Shown here piece by piece: positions 58,840-64,000 of a stretch of 64,000 nt of DNA. The first letter of the stretch is position 1, and each line of letters begins with the position of its first letter. The stretch is from assembly GCA_035374585.1 (NCBI GenBank), contig DAOSPF010000006.1, positions 1-64,000 on the forward strand, read 5' to 3'. The translations under genes and the position numbers were made by a program. The notes under the pieces were generated by a model that did not search any database, was not told where the DNA came from, and saw only the letters and a list, made by a program, of their open reading frames with translations. The stretch comes from JAKPQD01 sp029572965 (GTDB lineage Bacteria; Bacteroidota; Bacteroidia; Bacteroidales; DTGW01).

Positions 58840-59847
58840 TTATTTGTATGCAGTCACAGTTTCAATAGTACCATCTGGTCTGTGTTTAAGTTCTACTACT
58901 TTTATGCAGCGCAGGCGAGTCTCTCCATTTGAAAGACTGCTATCGTGATAATAAAGGTACCATTTGCCTTTAAACTCAACAACTGAATGGTGGTTGGTCC
59001 ATCCAATAACAGGATTTAATAATATCCCTTTGTAAGTAAAAGGGCCATAAGGATTGTCACCAATAGCGTAGCAGATAAAATGTGTATCACCTGTAGAATA
59101 AGTAAAATAATATTTACCATTGTATTTGTACATCCAAGGGGCTTCAAAATACCTGCGGTTGTGATCGCCGGCAAGAAGTGGTTTGCCATTTTCGTCAAGG
59201 ATAACAACGTCTTTTGGCTTCTCGTCAAACTCAAGCATGTCGTCTGTCAAACGGGCCACTTTAGCGCATAATGCAGGCTGGTCGTCAGCAGGTTCAAGGT
59301 CGAAAGGCGTTTTTACATTTTCAACAAACTTGCCAGTTTGCCAGCGTTGAAGCTGTCCTCCCCAAATACCTCCAAAGTAAAGGTATGCTTTGCCATCATC
59401 ATCTACAAAAGCGCATGGGTCTATGCTAAAGCTTCCTTTGATGGGCTCAGGCTGTGGCTTAAACGGCCCTGCAGGGTTGTTGCTTGTTGCTACCCCAATA
59501 CGGAATGCGCCATCTTTTGCTTTTGCTGGAAAATAAAAATAATATGTACCATTTTTGTAAGCAGCATCAGGGGCCCACATTTGTCTTTCGGCCCATGGAA
59601 CATCCTTTACATGCAATGCTACGCCATGGTCTTTGGCTTCTTTGTCTGTAGGTGAATCCATTGAGAATACGTGATAGTCTTCCATGCAGAAGTGCCCGCC
59701 AAAATCGTCTTCCGGAACATCTACATCAATATCATGTGAAGGGTAGATGTAGATTTTGCCTTCAAAAACATGAGCAGAAGGATCTGCTGTGTAAATATGT
59801 TTTACTAAAGGTTCTGAAATAGGCGTTAATTTTTTTTCGTCTGCCAT
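58840..59847 (-). CDS. GH43-family glycoside hydrolase (xylosidase/arabinanase type)
   Basis: This 335-residue protein without a signal peptide has the five-bladed propeller signs of GH43: HIYTADPSAHVFEGKIYIYPSHD near the start (catalytic base Asp in TADPSA), WAPDAAYKNGTYYFYFPAKA, SIDPCAFVDDDGKAYLYFGG (second Asp region) and FEAPWMYKYNGKYYFTYSTG with the acid Glu. It should cleave xylo- or arabino-oligosaccharides in the cytoplasm or periplasm. It follows pgl by a 165-bp gap with its own -7 box. Confidence 0.9.
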   Translation of the reverse strand: MADEKKLTPISEPLVKHIYTADPSAHVFEGKIYIYPSHDIDVDVPEDDFGGHFCMEDYHVFSMDSPTDKEAKDHGVALHVKDVPWAERQMWAPDAAYKNGTYYFYFPAKAKDGAFRIGVATSNNPAGPFKPQPEPIKGSFSIDPCAFVDDDGKAYLYFGGIWGGQLQRWQTGKFVENVKTPFDLEPADDQPALCAKVARLTDDMLEFDEKPKDVVILDENGKPLLAGDHNRRYFEAPWMYKYNGKYYFTYSTGDTHFICYAIGDNPYGPFTYKGILLNPVIGWTNHHSVVEFKGKWYLYYHDSSLSNGETRLRCIKVVELKHRPDGTIETVTAYK

Positions 59848-59892
59848 AATATTTAATTTTTAGTTTGAATTAATGTATTTTTTTGAATTCCC

Positions 59893-59900
59893 CAAAAGTA
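59893..59900 (-). promoter_or_regulatory. Candidate -7 box of the GH43 promoter
   Basis: On the minus strand TACTTTTG fits TAnnTTTG, and TTG lies 16 nt further upstream. The predicted start would be about 40 nt before the GH43 ATG. Confidence 0.5.
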
Positions 59901-60012
59901 TAAAAATACTTCTTTTCAACTAAGAATGAAAGGAGGAATAATAAGTCAAAAAAGGGTAACTTTTTAATTTTAATCTGGACGACATTAGTAAATGAAAGAT
60001 TATTAATAGAAG

Positions 60013-60714
60013 TTATTGAATTTCTTCAATTATCCATTCTAAATTGTCATTAATGATGAAAGATGCCGGATACGATTGCCAGTTGCCTTTTTTGTTTATA
60101 ATTTCGTCTATGATAAGCTTTTTGTCGCTGCCAGTGATGATAAAACATACTTCATTGGCGTTGTTAATGGTTTTTCCGGTAAGGGTAATGCGTTTTTGAC
60201 CGGTATGAGGATTGACGCTGGTAGTATAAGCCTCGTCAAGGTTAAAAAGTTCGAGTTGACCGGGGAAAATAGAGGCAGTGTGTCCGTCGGTCCCCATGCC
60301 CAAAAGTATCAAGTCAAAAACTGGCAGGTTGTTTTTTTGAGGAAGTTTACTTTGTACTAATGAATTTAATATAAATACTTCTTCGTGGGGCTTATTATCC
60401 CCTACAATGGGGAATACATTGTCCTGGGTTGTTAAAACTTTATCAAAAAAAAGGCGTTTAGCCTCTCCATAATTACTTTCGCTGCTTGATGACGGGACAC
60501 AACGTTCGTCCACCCAATAAAATGAAATATTTCGCCAGTTTATTTCATTCTTAAAGTGTGAGCTCCAATGTTTAAATATCTCTTTTGGGGTATTGCCTCC
60601 AGAAATAGCTATATTTATAGTGCTTTTCTTTGCGTCAAGCTTTTTGTCCAGCTTATGGGCAATGTACGAGGCAATTTCAAATGTATTGCGAAGTGTTGTA
60701 ATTGTAGGGCCCAT
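60013..60714 (-). CDS. pgl: 6-phosphogluconolactonase
   Basis: The ATG at 60714 (MGPTITTLRNTFEIASYIAH) was chosen, 10 bp after the zwf stop; the ATG at 60747 would overlap zwf. The 233-residue enzyme has INIAISGGNTPKEIFKHW, YWVDERCVPSSSSESN, LLGMGTDGHTASIFPGQ and LTGKTINNANEVCFIITG, the signatures of the DevB/SOL-type lactonases. It opens 6-phosphogluconolactone to 6-phosphogluconate between zwf and gnd steps. Confidence 0.92.
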   Translation of the reverse strand: MGPTITTLRNTFEIASYIAHKLDKKLDAKKSTINIAISGGNTPKEIFKHWSSHFKNEINWRNISFYWVDERCVPSSSSESNYGEAKRLFFDKVLTTQDNVFPIVGDNKPHEEVFILNSLVQSKLPQKNNLPVFDLILLGMGTDGHTASIFPGQLELFNLDEAYTTSVNPHTGQKRITLTGKTINNANEVCFIITGSDKKLIIDEIINKKGNWQSYPASFIINDNLEWIIEEIQ

Positions 60715-60724
60715 GATATTAAAG

Positions 60725-62251
60725 TTAAAGTTCGCAATATAAACCATCGTCTGAAAGGTTCTTACATGGATATCGCCAGGTGTTATTGTTCCCCATCAGT
60801 TCGTCTGCGACTTTTGGGCCCCAGGTGCCGGCCGGATAGCCATATAGCTTGATGTCGCAATTGGTTTCCCAGGCTTTCAAGATTGGGTCAACAAATTCCC
60901 ATGCTGCTTCAACAGCATCGCCTCGCGAGAATAACGAAGCATCGCCAATCATGCAGTCGTGGATAAGCCTTTCGTACGAGCCCAGAACAAATGAGTTGTC
61001 GCTACTGGCATATTTAAACTCAAGGTTGGCTTGCTTTACATTAAAGCCGGTTCCTGGTTCTTTCATGCCAAACTTCATCAGAATGCCTTCGTCTGGCTGG
61101 ATACGGATGATGAGCATATTTCCGGCCTGCGTTTTTTCTATCTCTTTAAGCAGATGAGGATGAGGCGTAGGCTTGAAATGGATTACAATTTCTGTAACTC
61201 TTGTCGGGAGCTTTTTACCTGTTCGTATGTAGAATGGAACACCGCCCCAGCGCCAATTGTCTATGAAAAATTTAATGGCAACATACGTTTCGGTACGCGA
61301 TTGGGGGTTTACATCTGGTTCTTCTTTGTATCCGGGAACACTAACACCTTTTATTACCGAAGCTGTATATTGGCCACGAATGACGTTTTTCATTATATCT
61401 TTTTCAGTCATAGGCCGCAAAGACTGAAAAACTTTCAGAAATTCGTTACGAATGGCAGTAGGGGTAATGACTGTAGGTGGTTCCATAGCAGTGAGTGCCA
61501 CTAATTGCAAGAGGTGGTTTTGCAGCATGTCGCGCAAAGCACCGCTTTTGTCGTAATAACCACCACGGCCTTCGACGCCAACACTTTCAGCAGAAGTTAT
61601 TTCCACCCTGTCAATATAGTTGCGGTTCCACAGGGGTTCAAAAAAGCCATTGAAAAACCTTGTTACCAGTATGTTTTGAGCTGTTTCTTTGCCTAAATAG
61701 TGGTCTATTCGGTATAGCTGGTCTTCGCTGAAATTGTCCAGAAGCTTTTTGTTCAGCGCTTTTGCTGTTTCGAGGTTATAGCCAAATGGTTTTTCAACTA
61801 TCAGTCGTTTCCAGCCATCTGTGCCGCAATAGCCACACATGCCAGCTTTGTTGAGGTTGTCGGCTATTATACCATATAAGGCAGGCGGTGTGGACAGGTA
61901 GTAAATGTAGTTGCCTTTTGTGCCGTACATTTCATCTAAAGAGGCAAGGCGGTTTTTGAGCAACATGAAACTTTCAAATTGTTGAGGATCGGCCGAGAGA
62001 AAATAAATATTTTCAACAAAATCAGCTATTTTATCGTCCCGGGTAATTTCTTTCCGGCCAAATTGCCTGATCCCTTCTTTTATTTTATTGCGAAAAGATG
62101 TGTCGTCAAGGGCTGATCGTCCCATGCCCAGTACTGCAAAGCGTTGCGGGAGCATTTCCTGGTGCCGGAGTTCGTATAAGGCTGGCATCAACTTGCGCCA
62201 GGTAAGGTCGCCGGATGCGCCAAAGATGACTAGTATATGGTTTTCGGGCAT
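60725..62251 (-). CDS. zwf: Glucose-6-phosphate dehydrogenase
   Basis: This 508-residue enzyme begins with the coenzyme-binding VIFGASGDLTWRKLMPALYEL and has the active-site peptide RIDHYLGKETAQN near residue 186, with the later IRTGKKLPTRVTEI substrate region. It oxidises glucose-6-phosphate to 6-phosphogluconolactone and yields NADPH. It lies 7 bp after gnd. The reducing power may serve the glutathione and thioredoxin systems in the same window. Confidence 0.96.
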   Translation of the reverse strand: MPENHILVIFGASGDLTWRKLMPALYELRHQEMLPQRFAVLGMGRSALDDTSFRNKIKEGIRQFGRKEITRDDKIADFVENIYFLSADPQQFESFMLLKNRLASLDEMYGTKGNYIYYLSTPPALYGIIADNLNKAGMCGYCGTDGWKRLIVEKPFGYNLETAKALNKKLLDNFSEDQLYRIDHYLGKETAQNILVTRFFNGFFEPLWNRNYIDRVEITSAESVGVEGRGGYYDKSGALRDMLQNHLLQLVALTAMEPPTVITPTAIRNEFLKVFQSLRPMTEKDIMKNVIRGQYTASVIKGVSVPGYKEEPDVNPQSRTETYVAIKFFIDNWRWGGVPFYIRTGKKLPTRVTEIVIHFKPTPHPHLLKEIEKTQAGNMLIIRIQPDEGILMKFGMKEPGTGFNVKQANLEFKYASSDNSFVLGSYERLIHDCMIGDASLFSRGDAVEAAWEFVDPILKAWETNCDIKLYGYPAGTWGPKVADELMGNNNTWRYPCKNLSDDGLYCEL

Positions 62252-62258
62252 AGCGGTG

Positions 62259-63155
62259 TTATTTTTGTTTTACTTCATGGCCTCCAAATTGATTGCGCAT
62301 AGCAGCTACCAGTTTCATGGCAAACGAGTCGTCCTGGCGGGAAGCAAAGCGGGTAAAAAGCGAAGCAGTAATGACATGTGCAGGCACGGAAAGCTCAACT
62401 GCTGCATCTACTGTCCAACGGGCTTCGCCACTATCAGCTACATAAGGTTTCAGCTTATCAAGCCTGGGGTCTTCATTTAGGGCATTGCCAATGAGTTCGA
62501 GCAGCCAGCTACGGACCACGCTGCCATGCATCCAGAGGTCTGCTACCTTGTTGAGCTCAGTTCCGAAACCAGATTTTTCGAGTATTTCAAAACCTTCGGC
62601 ATAGGCTTGCATCATGCCATATTCAATACCGTTGTGTATCATCTTGGTAAAGTGGCCGCTGCCAATGGCTCCACAGTATAAATGCCCCCCAGGTTCAGTC
62701 AAAGCATCGAATATTGGGGTTAATGAGTTGCAAACTTCTTTGCTGCCTCCATACATTAGACAATATCCGTTTTGTAACCCCCAAACACCGCCGCTTGTAC
62801 CTGAGTCAACATATTCAATGCCTTTTTCTTTGAGCCATGCAGCCCTGCGTTGTGTATCTTTCCAATTGGAATTTCCACCGTCAATGATAACTGCGCCTTT
62901 TCCAACAAGCGTGCTCAATAGTTCAAGGTTGTCGTCCACTGGTTTGCCCGATGGAACCATAAGCCATACGATTTTTTTTTCGGGCAGGGCCTGGATCATG
63001 GAAGGTATATCTTTTGCACCTGTGGCGCCTTTACTTTCAACTAATTTTACTGCGTCTGCGTTTGGATCCCAGGCTACTACTTCCTGTCCTTTGATTAATA
63101 AGCGCTGTACCATGTTGGCGCCCATTTTCCCTAATCCTATAAATCCTATTTTCAT
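62259..63155 (-). CDS. gnd: 6-phosphogluconate dehydrogenase, short (YqeC/GntZ-type)
   Basis: This 298-residue protein starts MKIGFIGLGKMGANMVQRLL (Rossmann motif), has GGNSNWKDTQRRAAWLKEKGIEYVDSGTSGG, GHFTKMIHNGIEYGMMQAYAEGFEIL (catalytic Lys and Glu) and ends with a short helical tail. The length of ~300 matches the short, often NAD+-preferring class, not the 470-residue NADP+ form. It oxidises and decarboxylates 6-phosphogluconate to ribulose-5-phosphate. It is the first gene of gnd-zwf-pgl. Confidence 0.94.
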   Translation of the reverse strand: MKIGFIGLGKMGANMVQRLLIKGQEVVAWDPNADAVKLVESKGATGAKDIPSMIQALPEKKIVWLMVPSGKPVDDNLELLSTLVGKGAVIIDGGNSNWKDTQRRAAWLKEKGIEYVDSGTSGGVWGLQNGYCLMYGGSKEVCNSLTPIFDALTEPGGHLYCGAIGSGHFTKMIHNGIEYGMMQAYAEGFEILEKSGFGTELNKVADLWMHGSVVRSWLLELIGNALNEDPRLDKLKPYVADSGEARWTVDAAVELSVPAHVITASLFTRFASRQDDSFAMKLVAAMRNQFGGHEVKQK

Positions 63156-63517
63156 TAGCTTGATTTTTTATTTTTATTTATAAACAATACAATCATTAAA
63201 AATGTTGAATCTTTAATGGTTGCAGAAAAAGAAAAGATAGTAAAAAGTCGGATGTTACGCAATAGAAAAATGGCAATATTTATGGTACTATTAATACAAA
63301 AGCGTTTTCACAGCTGTCTAAAATAATTTAAAATCAAAGATACAATAATTGAATTTCAATACTTTAAGTGTTAGTAAGAACAATTTTCAAAATGAAAACT
63401 ATTTTGAGAACAGAAATAGTTGTATTACTTCTTTCTTTTTTAGCCGGATATAAATTTTTTTAGTTATTTTTATATACATATCGTGTTAACGCATTTTGTT
63501 TATTATTTCACTTTTTC
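63156..63517. promoter_or_regulatory. Intergenic region with a candidate promoter for gnd-zwf-pgl
   Basis: On the minus strand TATCTTTG (63335-63342) fits the Bacteroidota -7 box about 180 nt before the gnd ATG. No -33 partner at the usual spacing was found. The rest is AT-rich. No clear promoter for the plus-strand gene at 63518 was seen. Confidence 0.35.
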
Positions 63518-64000
63518 ATGTTTCAAAAATTGAATAAGATAGTTAGGCAAGGTTTGGGCACAAAATATATCTTGATGTTAAGAATGGGTTGGATAAAGAA
63601 GTGTATTAGTTTCAATGAACAACTCACGGTTGACAAGCGGATTGCAAATCAGGTAGTGGCTATACTTGCTGTTACTGCTTTATTTTCTGGAATTTTAAAT
63701 ATAATGATGGGCTTCCCGTGGTGGTTTACGGTGTTAATATTGGGGGCTATTGTTTTATCGGTACTTTATATCGCCCTGTCTGTCATTAAAACTAAATTTG
63801 TAATTCCCAAAGCGGCTCTTATTGTTGCATTATATGTTGTAGTTATATTGTTGTGGCTATATAATCCTGGTTTAAGCAAGGCTCCGGTGATTTTATCTTT
63901 TGCTATTATTGTTTTTAGTATTGCTATTTATGTTAAAAATTTTGTTCTTCTTTTTCTTTTAAACTTTATAATCGTTACATCATTAGTTGTTATAGGAGTT
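63518..64000 (+). CDS. Multi-helix membrane protein, N-terminal part (cut by window edge)
   Basis: The open frame from the ATG at 63518 runs without a stop to the window end, giving 161 residues. It has a cytoplasmic N-terminal stretch of ~45 residues and then hydrophobic helices VVAILAVTALFSGILNIMMG, VLILGAIVLSVLYIALSV, LIVALYVVVILLWLY, ILSFAIIVFSIAIYV and FVLLFLLNFIIVTSLVV. The layout resembles the sensor part of membrane histidine kinases or diguanylate cyclases seen in Bacteroidota (several helices before an unseen output domain), but no motif decides this. Confidence 0.6.
   Translation, partial: MFQKLNKIVRQGLGTKYILMLRMGWIKKCISFNEQLTVDKRIANQVVAILAVTALFSGILNIMMGFPWWFTVLILGAIVLSVLYIALSVIKTKFVIPKAALIVALYVVVILLWLYNPGLSKAPVILSFAIIVFSIAIYVKNFVLLFLLNFIIVTSLVVIGV

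Overview
The window looks like chromosomal DNA of a Bacteroidota bacterium, probably of the Bacteroidia/Bacteroidales type. The evidence is AT-rich intergenic DNA, promoter -7 boxes of the form TAnnTTTG, few Shine-Dalgarno sites, two proteins with Por/type IX secretion (T9SS) C-terminal sorting domains, a FeoA-FeoB fusion and a GshF-type bifunctional glutathione synthase. No rRNA, tRNA, CRISPR array, prophage or transposase gene was recognised.

Region 1 (1-1704, minus): a small arsenic operon arsR - arsC - four-helix-bundle protein - acr3 (cut by the window edge), with a perfect palindromic operator in front of arsR. Region 2 (1752-7354, minus): a dynamin-like GTPase, a short EamA-type transporter, a TauE/SafE exporter, two overlapping PAP2 phosphatases, and an MFS transporter behind a fluoride riboswitch. 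Region 3 (7400-16869, minus): enolase with its own terminator, then a tightly packed nine-gene operon behind a second fluoride riboswitch: crcB/fluC - DUF190 - CPA antiporter - UspA - CYTH - Hsp70-like - HAD (soluble P-type-ATPase-like) - two MutS-like ATPases. Enolase is a classical fluoride target. The set reads as an export-plus-protection fluoride system and is the most interesting part of the window.

Region 4 (16879-23153, minus): a second ArsR-controlled operon with an ArsE/F/G-like thioredoxin, ArsF-like and CcdA-like set, an ArsP/DUF318-type permease, a DUF2798 protein, a P5CR-like oxidoreductase, a porin, a DGC-domain protein and a membrane thioredoxin. Region 5 (23184-28451, minus): MarR - cysteine synthase - MATE pump - GshF, i.e. 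cysteine to glutathione plus efflux. Region 6 (28552-38429, mostly plus): iron and redox functions (Fur-family regulator, DUF454, ferritin, hemerythrin/RIC-like protein with a LuxR-type regulator, OprB-like porin, FeoAB, FeoB-associated Cys-rich peptide, CDF-like cation transporter), interrupted by a DUF4143 ATPase. In sum, 1-38.4 kb resembles a stress island for toxic anions, metals and thiols.

Region 7 (38.5-64 kb) is mixed: ArfB, HrpB helicase, an esterase, a 1144-residue T9SS surface protein lying between ~236-bp inverted repeats, YbaK, NudC, a Spy-like protein, lipoproteins, a GH3 beta-glucosidase relic, a second T9SS protein, a Skp/OmpH-like chaperone, a diiron protein, a two-component system, a GH43 enzyme, the oxidative pentose-phosphate operon gnd-zwf-pgl, and the start of a membrane protein cut by the window end.

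Intergenic DNA is rich in short dispersed repeats: TTTGAAAATTTGAAG stretches in both ars operons, three CCCCTCC...GGAGGGG elements, 13-nt palindromes with 3-nt loops, and a 25-nt sequence shared by two distant sites.
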